In this document: piece by piece, positions 8,003 to 13,835 of the stretch
Layout of the letters: the number at the start of each line of letters is the position of its first letter
Position numbering within the stretch: position 1 is the stretch's first letter
Assembly (NCBI GenBank): GCA_964408165.1
Contig: CAYOYH010000011.1
Coordinates: 1-20,347, forward strand
DNA: 20,347 nucleotides
DNA from: CAYOYH01 sp964408165
Lineage (GTDB): Bacteria; Patescibacteriota; Saccharimonadia; Saccharimonadales; CAYOYH01
Direction of reading: 5' to 3'
Notes under the pieces: model-generated
The model's database searches: none
Seen by the model: the letters and a program-made list of their open reading frames with translations, nothing else
What the model was told of the DNA's origin: nothing
Made by a program: the position numbers and the translations under genes

Positions 8003-9034
8003 CTAGCTGGGCTGTATTAGCTCCGGTTCGCGCTCAAGCGTGATTTGGAACTGCTCTTTTACGGCCTCTACAATCTTTCCAGTAAAATCTTCTAAATCTT
8101 GGTAGCTTTTTGCAGAGTTGTTGACCACCACCAAGGCGTGTTTGCCATAAGTGCCCATGCCATTTTGGTCGGAGACGCCTTTGTAGCCAGCTTTTTCTAC
8201 TAGCCAGCCTGCAGGTATTTTGACCATGGTTTCGTTTAGTTTGAAGCCGGGCAGATCTGGGAATTGTTGTTTAAGTTGGTCAAATTTGGCGTACTCAACA
8301 ATAGCGCTTTTAAAAAATGAACCACAGTTGGCCAGCTTTTTGGGGTCGGGGAGTTTTTCTTGGCGGAGAGCCATCACCGCCGCTCTGATTACGCCCGGAG
8401 GGAACTTGGCGATGGAGTGGTCGGCAAGATACTCCCGCAGTGAACCATAAAAAGGTGGGTTCATCCAAAGTGGAGACAGCTTTAGGGTTATCGAAGTGAT
8501 TACCCAGCGCTTAGGGTCGGCGTTTTTAAATATGCTAGTTCGGTAGCCGAACCCACACTGATCTTTGTCGATGACGGCATATTCGTTGGCGCCAGGGTCG
8601 TAGGCTTCGAGTTCAACAAAAGTGTCGGCCAGTTCTTGGCCGTAAGCGCCGATATTTTGCACTGGCGCTGCCCCGGCAGTTCCAGGAATCATCGACAGAG
8701 CTTCAATACCGCTGAGACCCATTTCGACGGACTTTTTAACTACTGAGTCCCAGCTTTCTCCGCTACCGATTTTTACTGTCACGCTATTGTCGCCTCGACT
8801 AGTAGTTTCAAAACCTTTGATCTGGTTGACTATTACCGTTCCCCCAAAGCCCTCATCGGTGAAAAGAATATTCGAGCCATCACCTATGGTTACAGTGGGT
8901 AGATTATGTGATTCGGCCCATTTGAGGGTGTTTTGAAGGTCAACTTTGCTATGGACAGTCACCAGATATTTAGCCGGACCACCAAGGCGCATGGTGGTGT
9001 AGTCTGCTAGGCTGATGTTGTTTAGGATTTTCAT
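8003..9034 (-). CDS. murB: UDP-N-acetylenolpyruvoylglucosamine reductase
   Basis: A 343-residue flavoprotein that reduces the MurA product to UDP-MurNAc, the second step of peptidoglycan precursor synthesis. The start MKILNNISLADYTTMRLGG is typical of the family. FAD-binding motifs follow: TIGDGSNILF, then SGIEALSMIPGTAGAAPVQN with IGAYGQEL. FGYRTSIFK and NCGSFFK (proton-donor serine region) are present, and the C-terminal LEREPELI supplies the conserved glutamate. Overall length and layout suggest a type I enzyme. Start: the ATG at 9034 has TATACT eight bases upstream and no Shine-Dalgarno, so the transcript is probably leaderless, as for murA. It is not adjacent to murA. Confidence 0.96.
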   Translation of the reverse strand: MKILNNISLADYTTMRLGGPAKYLVTVHSKVDLQNTLKWAESHNLPTVTIGDGSNILFTDEGFGGTVIVNQIKGFETTSRGDNSVTVKIGSGESWDSVVKKSVEMGLSGIEALSMIPGTAGAAPVQNIGAYGQELADTFVELEAYDPGANEYAVIDKDQCGFGYRTSIFKNADPKRWVITSITLKLSPLWMNPPFYGSLREYLADHSIAKFPPGVIRAAVMALRQEKLPDPKKLANCGSFFKSAIVEYAKFDQLKQQFPDLPGFKLNETMVKIPAGWLVEKAGYKGVSDQNGMGTYGKHALVVVNNSAKSYQDLEDFTGKIVEAVKEQFQITLEREPELIQPS

Positions 9035-9189
9035 ATGGCTATAGTATAGACGAAAGGGTGATATTGAAATTCAAAAACCCAGAGTTATAGGCAATTTCGT
9101 GTTAGTTTTTAGACAACTTTCCCTCTGTTGTTGACAGCGAACTAAGGTTAAAGGATTAAGCGTAACCAAAGATAGTTTGTTAAATCTAA

Positions 9190-9381
9190 CACGGACTAAT
9201 GCACTTGCGCGCTGATTCCAGATTGCAACCTACCCGTACTGACGCACAGTCAGGCGGGCCTGAGCGAGCGCCAGCGCTTAATCTGAGCGAGGCATATCTG
9301 AAGATACGCCTGGGTGAAGAGTCAGCGATTGGAGCCGTCTCAGATGCGAGCTGGGGTAGCGGGAAAGTGCATTAGTCCGTG
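9190..9381. mobile_element. 192-bp element with perfect 17-bp inverted ends (MITE-like)
   Basis: CACGGACTAATGCACTT (9190-9206) is exactly the reverse complement of 9365-9381. Shorter nested inverted pairs lie inside: CGCTGA (9210) with TCAGCG (9322), and ATCTGAG (9281) with CTCAGAT (9339). There are also two internal hairpins, CTGAC-GCACA-GTCAG near 9239-9253 and GGCATATCT-GA-AGATACGCC at 9291-9310. The whole element can fold into one long branched stem. It encodes no protein. Its right end overlaps the last codons and stop of the PIN toxin gene. It could be a MITE or a structured RNA; no clear target-site duplication is visible. Confidence 0.6.
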
Positions 9382-9773
9382 CCTAATAGCAATTGAACCT
9401 TAATAGTCGGTAGGTTCTTGTAGGCGCGGTGCAGTTCTTTATCGAATGTCAGGAATCTTGATGTTCCAATGCGCACGGCTGATGCAATCTGCAATGCATC
9501 TTCAAAGTTTTTGCTTCTAGCGTTTACAAAAGCCCACTCGAAATCTTTTTCAGTTAAATCCTCAATGTAATAATCTGTCAGGAATTTTCTTAAGCCAGGA
9601 AGCTCAACGATTGCTTGGCCAAAGTGGACAACTAAATGTGCAGTTAGTGTCGATATGTGTAGACTGCCGGCATATTTTTTAATCGCTTTGCGAGCGACTT
9701 CTTGATTTTTGCGACTAAGAATAATCTCCAATAGTATATTGGCGTCTAAGTAGACTATTTCTTTACTGGGCAT
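9372..9773 (-). CDS. PIN-domain toxin (VapC-like ribonuclease)
   Basis: A 133-residue PIN-domain protein, the normal size for VapC-type toxins. The acidic Mg-binding residues are visible: D10 in VYLDANILLE, E16, E91-D92 in NFEDALQIASA and D111 in FLTFDKEL. Known members are Mg-dependent RNases, several of which cut tRNA anticodon loops or 23S rRNA. Its target here is unknown. The ATG at 9773 overlaps the end of the antitoxin gene by 11 bp with no Shine-Dalgarno, indicating translational coupling. The last codons (Gly-Thr-Asp-stop) lie within the 17-bp inverted end of the 9190-9381 element, so the C-terminus may have been altered by that element. Confidence 0.88.
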   Translation of the reverse strand: MPSKEIVYLDANILLEIILSRKNQEVARKAIKKYAGSLHISTLTAHLVVHFGQAIVELPGLRKFLTDYYIEDLTEKDFEWAFVNARSKNFEDALQIASAVRIGTSRFLTFDKELHRAYKNLPTIKVQLLLGTD

Positions 9774-10026
9774 GCTTATTAGCTATTGATTGACGGTAAA
9801 GATTTTTTATAGACTTTTCTTGACTATATGGTGAAGGTTTTTTCTTGGCTGTATCAAAAGCAGCTAAGCCGCGAAGTGCTTTTTTATTACTGTTAGATGG
9901 CTCGACCGAAGAAAGTAGGATAGGCTTCTTGAAACGATGTTTAACAATAACATTTTCACCACTCAACACACGATCAAATGTCTGGTCAAGCTTTTGGCGT
10001 AGCTCTTTGGCGTTGATTGTCTTCAT
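9763..10026 (-). CDS. Phd/YefM-like antitoxin
   Basis: An 87-residue protein starting MKTINAKELRQKLDQTFDRV and continuing SGENVIVKHRFKKPILL, the pattern of Phd/YefM-type antitoxins (N-terminal DNA-binding fold). The rest (from about residue 42) is polar and lysine-rich, as expected for the disordered toxin-neutralising part. It is upstream of the PIN toxin with an 11-bp overlap, the standard antitoxin-first arrangement. Such antitoxins usually repress their own promoter. The promoter at 10034-10063 would start the message at or next to the ATG, so it is probably leaderless. Confidence 0.85.
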   Translation of the reverse strand: MKTINAKELRQKLDQTFDRVLSGENVIVKHRFKKPILLSSVEPSNSNKKALRGLAAFDTAKKKPSPYSQEKSIKNLYRQSIANKHAQ

Positions 10027-10033
10027 GAGATGA

Positions 10034-10063
10034 AGGTTAACATAGGTTGAACCTGAAAGTCAA
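10034..10063 (-). promoter_or_regulatory. Promoter of the toxin-antitoxin operon
   Basis: Minus strand: -35 TTGACT (10063-10058), 18-bp spacer, extended -10 TGT-TAACCT (hexamer 10039-10034). Seven bases separate the -10 from the ATG at 10026, and there is no Shine-Dalgarno. Confidence 0.6.
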
Positions 10064-10085
10064 TGACCTCTGTGAGTGATGTTGC

Positions 10086-10295
10086 TGGAGGGTCATACAC
10101 CAGTAGGCGGACAGGGTTGTGGGGCTACCCCCCTTTGGTCGATACGCCGTCGTCGCATGCTCTCTGGCAGTTGCCGGATGCGAGAGCTCCTAATCTTCGA
10201 GCCCCTTTGTCGTAGCAAACGACGGGTTCTCGTCTCGCAGGTAGTTTTCCATGAAAAATACCGCCCAGACGGACGGTACATTTCATGGAGGGTCA
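10086..10295 (-). repeat. Repeat A: ~200-bp structured repeat with tRNA-like ends
   Basis: It starts and ends with the 10-bp direct repeat TGGAGGGTCA (10086-10095 and 10286-10295), which resembles the 3' end of tRNA-Lys (TGGAGGGCCA on this strand). The interior is homologous to repeat B at 11061-11265, in the same orientation. Shared blocks are CCAGTAGGC, GGACAGG, CGCCGTCGTCGC, GCGAGAGCTCCTA, TCTTCGA, GGGTTCTC, CGCAGG and CCATGAAAAATACCG. A long stem joins 10249-10263 with 10274-10288. The reading frames inside it look non-coding. Strand is given as that of the flanking genes and tRNA. Confidence 0.7.
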
Positions 10296-10319
10296 CGGTG
10301 AATCTTGTAGCAACTAGCT

Positions 10320-11021
10320 TTAAGGACTCAGAGTGACTACACTCGGATTAATGTCAAAGTACACTTGGAAGCCTAGTCGTGAATACTTATCAAGGATTGA
10401 GAGTAGTTTATTCTCCGAATATTGTACCGAATTATTACTCCAGAAATGAATTTGGTGTATATTGCAGTTAGAGGCGATATCTATGTCTGCATCGTATTTA
10501 CTTTCAAGCATTGGACTCAAGCTGAAAGGTTTTCTTGAAAGCGAATTTATGTGGTTATATATTTGAGGTAATTTTTCGCCTTTGTAGCGCCTAGTATCAA
10601 TATTTAAAAGTATCGTCGATTTTGAATTCAGCAAAAGGTAATTTTCTGCATTCATGAAACCCGCAGTATCTAGATTTTCACCAGCTAAGTTTACGAGTAG
10701 ATCACGACTGGTAAATTGAGTCTCAGCTAGTAACAAATCAACATCACTTTTCCAGTCAGTATTGCACTTGAGGTCAATCTTAGGAAGAACGATGGAATTA
10801 TCGTAGACCAATAAAGCATCTTTCAGGGTGCTTTCGTAATTAATTTTAGGTGGATGGCCAAGATGAAGAACACCATTTATATTTTGAATATCAAACTCAA
10901 CCATGAAAGGTTTTGCTCTAACAGCTGCTTTGATTGCATTGATACCATTTTCTTCACCTAAGCCACGATGCGGGCAAAGTGCCCTTTTGAGAAGTAAATT
11001 CATTATGTTCCAGCTTAACAT
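10320..11021 (-). CDS. Menorin (DUF2181)/GDPD-like TIM-barrel protein
   Basis: A 233-residue protein. Near the N-terminus it has CPHRGLGEENGINAIKAAVR and then FMVEFDIQ, the HRG...E-N...E-x-D pattern of glycerophosphodiester phosphodiesterases. This is followed by LHLGHPPKINYESTLKDAL and PKIDLKCN, which fit the HPP...L...K-x-D-x-K layout of the FAM151/menorin (DUF2181) family more closely. The C-terminal QVYFDINPSVV would be a late barrel strand. No signal peptide, so cytoplasmic. Function is not known; a phosphodiesterase-like activity is an inference. The second ATG, at 11003, is a good alternative start because TATGTTAAGCT lies just upstream of it. It is cargo-like: it sits alone between repeats B and A. 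Confidence 0.62.
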   Translation of the reverse strand: MLSWNIMNLLLKRALCPHRGLGEENGINAIKAAVRAKPFMVEFDIQNINGVLHLGHPPKINYESTLKDALLVYDNSIVLPKIDLKCNTDWKSDVDLLLAETQFTSRDLLVNLAGENLDTAGFMNAENYLLLNSKSTILLNIDTRRYKGEKLPQIYNHINSLSRKPFSLSPMLESKYDADIDIASNCNIHQIHFWSNNSVQYSENKLLSILDKYSRLGFQVYFDINPSVVTLSP

Positions 11022-11060
11022 AATAAGACTTCAACCCTCTCTGATAAGGTATAAACAGAT

Positions 11061-11265
11061 TGTAGGACCATCCGCCAGTAGGCCGGACAGGTCTGGGACT
11101 ACCGGCAAAGCCAATGCGCCGTCGTCGCTTTCTCGGAGTAAACTCCTGCGAGAGCTCCTAGTCTTCGAACCCCTTTTGCCATAGTAAAAGATGGGTTCTC
11201 ATATCCGCAGGAGACTCTCCATGAAAAATACCGCCACAAGGACGGTACATTTCTTGGAGGGCCAT
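11061..11265 (-). repeat. Repeat B: ~195-bp repeat abutting tRNA-Lys
   Basis: Homologous to repeat A and in the same orientation. Its tRNA-side end is the last 11 bases of tRNA-Lys (TGGAGGGCCAT, 11255-11265). Its far end is a degenerate copy, TGTAGGACCAT (11061-11071, 9 of 11). The stem 11219-11233 with 11243-11257 includes the tRNA's own CCA. GAGAACCC/GGGGTTC-type and CCTGCG/CGCAGG pairings also exist, and some changes relative to A keep pairing. This suggests the RNA (or folded single strand) structure matters. Confidence 0.7.
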
Positions 11266-11331
11266 CTGGGACTCGAACCCAGGACACCCGGCTTAAGAGG
11301 CCGGTGCTCTAACCAGCTGAGCTAATGGCCC
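11255..11331 (-). tRNA. tRNA-Lys (CTT)
   Basis: Minus-strand cloverleaf with acceptor GGGCCAT (11331-11325) pairing with ATGGCCC, discriminator T and encoded CCA (11257-11255). The anticodon stem CCGGC/GCCGG encloses CTCTTAA with anticodon CTT (plus-strand AAG at 11295-11297). The T loop GGTTCGAGTCC is canonical. Repeat B begins directly at its 3' end. A broken copy of its 5' third lies ~110 bp upstream. Confidence 0.95.
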
Positions 11332-11382
11332 GTAAGTAAAGTAAGCACAGTACATGAACCAAATTGTAAAAGATTTTTGCTC
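11332..11382 (-). other. Spacer upstream of tRNA-Lys
   Basis: A 51-bp stretch without hairpins, between the double hairpin and the intact tRNA-Lys. It should hold the tRNA promoter: TTTACA and a TACTTT-like box can be found on the minus strand but the spacing is not convincing. Confidence 0.35.
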
Positions 11383-11418
11383 CCATGTCATTCGACATGG
11401 CCCTATCGAATGATAGGG
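11383..11418. repeat. Two abutting perfect hairpins with complementary loops
   Basis: Hairpin 1 (11383-11400) is CCATGTC-ATTC-GACATGG; hairpin 2 (11401-11418) is CCCTATC-GAAT-GATAGGG. Each has a perfect 7-bp stem and a 4-nt loop, with no base between them. The loops ATTC and GAAT are reverse complements, and the match extends to 8 nt (TCATTCGA with TCGAATGA), so the two could kiss or rearrange. They directly follow the broken tRNA-Lys copy. Confidence 0.8.
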
Positions 11419-11442
11419 TAACCAGCTGAAGCTAATGGCCCG
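11419..11442 (-). pseudogene. Truncated tRNA-Lys copy (5' third)
   Basis: TAACCAGCTGAAGCTAATGG plus CCCG matches the 5' end of tRNA-Lys (11310-11332) except for one inserted base in the D arm. It keeps the 5' acceptor strand and D arm and then stops at the D-stem, where the double hairpin begins. It starts one base after the CCA of tRNA-Arg, so the original order was probably tRNA-Arg directly followed by tRNA-Lys. Confidence 0.8.
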
Positions 11443-11519
11443 TGGTACACCCGGTAGGATTCGAACCTACGACCTTCTGATCCGAAGTCAGACGCTCTAA
11501 TCCACTGAGCTACGGGTGC
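11443..11519 (-). tRNA. tRNA-Arg (TCG)
   Basis: Minus-strand cloverleaf with acceptor GCACCCG (11519-11513) pairing with CGGGTGT (one G-T pair), discriminator A and encoded CCA (11445-11443). The anticodon stem TCTGA/TCAGA encloses CTTCGGA with anticodon TCG (plus CGA at 11483-11485). The T arm GTAGGTTCGAATCCTAC is canonical. A damaged copy with the identical anticodon arm lies at 11736-11791. Confidence 0.95.
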
Positions 11520-11735
11520 TTACTATTATTCTACTACTTCATGAGGTTCTAATCCTAGGACTCGCCCACATTCTGCGGTCACTTCCAGCGACCCCGACTT
11601 TTTCTGACTAAAAGCAAGCTTTAAATCAGAAAAGAGTCCTTGCGATGAGCCACTGGCTCATCGCACCCGAAACTTCACGATTAGCAACCAGTTGCTGTCG
11701 GAAGGTTTCCTTGCAAAGTGCCACCGGCACTTTTC
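11520..11735. repeat. Run of unrelated short hairpins between the two tRNA-Arg copies
   Basis: In order: GGTCAC-TTCCA-GCGACC (11578-11594, one mismatch); an 8-bp stem TTTTCTGA/TCAGAAAA (11600-11633) with an inner AAAGC/GCTTT stem; an 11-bp perfect stem TGCGATGAGCC/GGCTCATCGCA with loop ACT (11641-11665); AGCAAC-CA-GTTGCT (11683-11696); AAGG-TTT-CCTT (11702-11712); AAAGTGCC-ACC-GGCACTTT (11715-11733). An outer pair AGGACTC (11557-11563) with GAGTCCT (11634-11640) encloses the first two. No protein-coding gene is seen. The first 50 bases upstream of tRNA-Arg (TAGAAT near 11527-11532 on the minus strand) may hold its promoter. Confidence 0.7.
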
Positions 11736-11791
11736 ACCTACGACCTTCTGATCCGAAGTCAGACGTCCGCCAGTTGGCGGACTACGGGTGC
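11736..11791 (-). pseudogene. Chimeric tRNA-Arg copy: D arm swapped for a hairpin
   Basis: 30 bases (11736-11765) are identical to tRNA-Arg 11465-11494 and contain the entire anticodon arm and part of the T arm. The last 10 bases (11782-11791) are identical to its 5' end. Between them the 15-nt D-arm sequence is replaced by 16 nt forming, with its borders, the perfect hairpin GTCCGCC-AGTT-GGCGGAC (11765-11782). The T-arm distal half and acceptor 3' strand are missing, and the hairpin 11715-11733 stands in their place. It cannot be a normal tRNA, yet the anticodon loop is untouched. Confidence 0.8.
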
Positions 11792-11822
11792 GCGTCAGTG
11801 ATAATATCACGGGCTTATCGTC

Positions 11823-11853
11823 TTGACTACTGTTATCTATGCTATGCTAACTG
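11823..11853 (+). promoter_or_regulatory. folD promoter
   Basis: TTGACT (11823-11828) with TATGCTAAC (11843-11851) downstream; the hexamer may be TATGCT or the extended form TGC-TAACTG. Only 4-9 bases remain before the GTG at 11858 and no Shine-Dalgarno is present, so the message is probably leaderless. Confidence 0.5.
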
Positions 11854-11857
11854 GGTT

Positions 11858-12670
11858 GTGAAAATACTAGATGGCAAAGAACTGGCTAGTTACATCAAAG
11901 AGCGCCAAGCTAAACAAGTGCGCAGTCTAGTTCAGGCTCGCAAAATCCAGCCTAGTTTGGCGATTGTGAAAACCAAAGATGAGCCAGTTATCAACACCTA
12001 TGTCAGGCTGAAGATGCGCTACGGCAATGAAATAGGCGTAAATGTTGAGATTATCGACACTCCGCAGAGTAAAGTGTTGGGCAAAATTAAGGAACTAAAC
12101 GAAGATTCATCAGTTCATGGAATAATTGTTCAGCTACCCCTGGAGGATTCATCGCAGAGCGAGGAAATACTAAACGCTGTCGCTCTGGAAAAAGATGTCG
12201 ACGGTCTCGCCCAAGGAACCAGCTTCGATCCTGCCACCCCCACGGCCATCATGTGGCTACTGGCTGGCTACAATATAGACCTGCGGGGCAAGAAATTCAT
12301 AGTAATCGGCAAAGGCCTATTGGTGGGAGCTCCGTTAATCAAAATACTCGAAACTAGCGGTCATAATGTAGCTTCAGCCGATAGTAGAACCGAAAATATC
12401 GAACAGTTAGTGCAAGAATCCGACATAGTGGTGTCCGCCACTGGGCAAGCCGGCCTAATCACCAGTGAGATGATTACGCCCCAGACGGTAATCATAGACG
12501 CCGGCGTAGCTGTGCAAAGCGGTAAAACGGTTGGCGATATTACTCCAGACCTTTATGACCGCGAGGACATCGCAGCCATAACTCCACAAAAAGGCGGAGT
12601 AGGGCCGTTGACGGTCAGCGCTTTGTTTGAAAATGTTTTAAAAGCAGCTGGCGCTACAGGCACCGCTTAG
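11858..12670 (+). CDS. folD: Methylenetetrahydrofolate dehydrogenase/cyclohydrolase
   Basis: A 270-residue bifunctional enzyme that oxidises 5,10-methylene-THF and hydrolyses the product to 10-formyl-THF. The start VKILDGKELASYIKERQ fits the family. Visible motifs: YVRLKMRYGNEIGV with the catalytic K52, VQLPLE, KDVDGLA, TPTAI, the nucleotide-binding VIGKGLLVGAP, DAGVAV and PQKGGVGPLTVSALFENVL. Some motifs deviate from the usual (GKGLLVG instead of GRSxxVG; PQKGGVG instead of VPGGVGP). The frame is open back to an ATG at 11645, but that part covers the chimeric tRNA and hairpins, so I take the GTG at 11858. Pairs functionally with GlyA. Confidence 0.94.
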   Translation: MKILDGKELASYIKERQAKQVRSLVQARKIQPSLAIVKTKDEPVINTYVRLKMRYGNEIGVNVEIIDTPQSKVLGKIKELNEDSSVHGIIVQLPLEDSSQSEEILNAVALEKDVDGLAQGTSFDPATPTAIMWLLAGYNIDLRGKKFIVIGKGLLVGAPLIKILETSGHNVASADSRTENIEQLVQESDIVVSATGQAGLITSEMITPQTVIIDAGVAVQSGKTVGDITPDLYDREDIAAITPQKGGVGPLTVSALFENVLKAAGATGTA

Positions 12671-12699
12671 TAATTCGAAGGGGAGTTGTATCGAGAAAT

Positions 12700-12717
12700 G
12701 GAAGCCTGCAGACTTCC
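12700..12717. repeat. Small stem between convergent folD and response regulator
   Basis: GGAAG (12700-12704) and CTTCC (12713-12717) form a 5-bp stem. There is no T-tract on either side, so it is at best a weak transcription end signal. Confidence 0.3.
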
Positions 12718-12759
12718 GAAATTCAAGACCTCGAAACTACTATGATGAAGAAAGGGTGG

Positions 12760-13143
12760 CTACTCGCTAGTTAGCGCTTCTTTGACGGCTTCGGCTACTT
12801 GCTTTGGTGTCATCTCGGCTTTGACAATGTAGGAATGAACGTTGAGAGCTTCGAGTACATCTGGCGCTTCTTCTTTGCCGAGGTTGGTCAATATCAAGAC
12901 GATTATATCTTTGCCCCAATCCTGAGCTCTTACTTTGGCCAGTACTTCGTCGCCGTTTAGTTCAGGCATCATCATGTCTAGCAGTACGACGTCGGGTTGG
13001 AAATCTTCAATTAGTTGGTAGCCAGTGGTGCCGTCTCCAGCACTGCCAACTTCGTAGCCTTCGCTCTCAAATTTCAAACGGTACATTTGAGCTATAGCTA
13101 GGTCATCTTCGATAATAGCTACTTTAGTTCTGTTTGTGCTCAT
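12760..13143 (-). CDS. Single-domain response regulator (CheY-like)
   Basis: A 127-residue receiver domain with no output domain. Acidic pocket E12-D13-D14 in IIEDDLAIA, phospho-acceptor D56 in VLLDMMMPELNG, switch threonine T86 in ILTNL and conserved lysine K108 in SYIVKAE are all present, so it should be phosphorylated and signal by protein contact. The nearest kinase is the one at 15298-17523, 2.2 kb away on the other strand. Both genes have TATCAT exactly six bases before the ATG and no Shine-Dalgarno, which supports but does not prove a partnership. Confidence 0.93.
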   Translation of the reverse strand: MSTNRTKVAIIEDDLAIAQMYRLKFESEGYEVGSAGDGTTGYQLIEDFQPDVVLLDMMMPELNGDEVLAKVRAQDWGKDIIVLILTNLGKEEAPDVLEALNVHSYIVKAEMTPKQVAEAVKEALTSE

Positions 13144-13144
13144 G

Positions 13145-13155
13145 AGTTAATGATA
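13145..13155 (-). promoter_or_regulatory. -10 box of the response-regulator gene
   Basis: Minus-strand TATCAT ends six bases before the ATG at 13143, placing the expected transcription start at the start codon. No -35 stands out. The histidine kinase gene has the same arrangement. Confidence 0.45.
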
Positions 13156-13179
13156 CTTTGCTCTAACTATTTTTAATAA

Positions 13180-13794
13180 TCAAAATTCTAAATCGTAAAC
13201 ACGGTCCATTATTTGGCTAGCTGTCATTTGGCTAGCGTCAAAAGGCTTACCAACTGCAAGGTAGTAGCTTTTGAAAACCTTCTCACTTCGGTACCACTTT
13301 ACTCGCACCGGTACAATCATGATGTCGGGAGTTTTGGCTAGGATTTCAACACCGCGCTTGGCTGGGTACTTGCGCTCCTCCAGGGACACTCTTCCTTCGG
13401 GGAATATCACCACTGTTTCATTGCGCTGTAAGGCGCGCTCGGCGGCTAGTATACCCCAGTCTATTTTACGATGCTCTTTGGCTGGAAAACCACCAAATGA
13501 CATCAGCATCCACCTAACTACTGGGTTTTTAAAAAACGGATTAGAAACAAAAAACCGATAAGGTGTCAGTTGGCGATGAATCCAAAATGGCAGACCAAAA
13601 AAAACTACGAAAAAGTCGGGAATACCCTGATGATTTACCGCAAACAGATATTTTTTATCGGGCTCAATGTCGCCTGGCTCGATTAGGATATTTTTTTTAG
13701 ACACCAGAGTTTTGGCGAGCGCTCCGTACAGCGGAAGATGAATCCAAGAAAAAACCTTAACATATTTAGCGGGGTAAATTTTTAGTTTAGACAT
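13180..13794 (-). CDS. 1-acyl-glycerol-3-phosphate acyltransferase-like (PlsC family)
   Basis: A 204-residue membrane-associated acyltransferase. Motif I is NHQGIPD (catalytic H55-x4-D60) and motif III is FPEGRVS (131-137), both diagnostic of the PlsC/LPLAT family. A hydrophobic patch around 15-30 and FFVVFFGLPFW (61-71) probably sit at the membrane. Known members acylate lysophosphatidic acid to phosphatidic acid from acyl-ACP or acyl-CoA. In a CPR bacterium the acyl donor may be scavenged. It is divergent from the acyl-ACP-reductase homologue 227 bp away, a pairing that hints at acyl-chain metabolism. No Shine-Dalgarno before the ATG. Confidence 0.88.
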   Translation of the reverse strand: MSKLKIYPAKYVKVFSWIHLPLYGALAKTLVSKKNILIEPGDIEPDKKYLFAVNHQGIPDFFVVFFGLPFWIHRQLTPYRFFVSNPFFKNPVVRWMLMSFGGFPAKEHRKIDWGILAAERALQRNETVVIFPEGRVSLEERKYPAKRGVEILAKTPDIMIVPVRVKWYRSEKVFKSYYLAVGKPFDASQMTASQIMDRVYDLEF

Positions 13795-13835
13795 ATTTTA
13801 AATAGCAATAATTCATGTATTAAGTTTGCTGGTAG

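Noticed and set aside
10093..10296. Frames inside repeats A and B (also 11099-11287)
   Set aside because: The minus-strand products share only RYFSW-like fragments because the DNA repeats. The conservation fits stems and gaps of any length, not codons, and the B frame reads into tRNA-Lys.
11645..11857. ATG extension of folD
   Set aside because: It would translate the chimeric tRNA-Arg and the hairpins. FolD similarity begins at the GTG at 11858.
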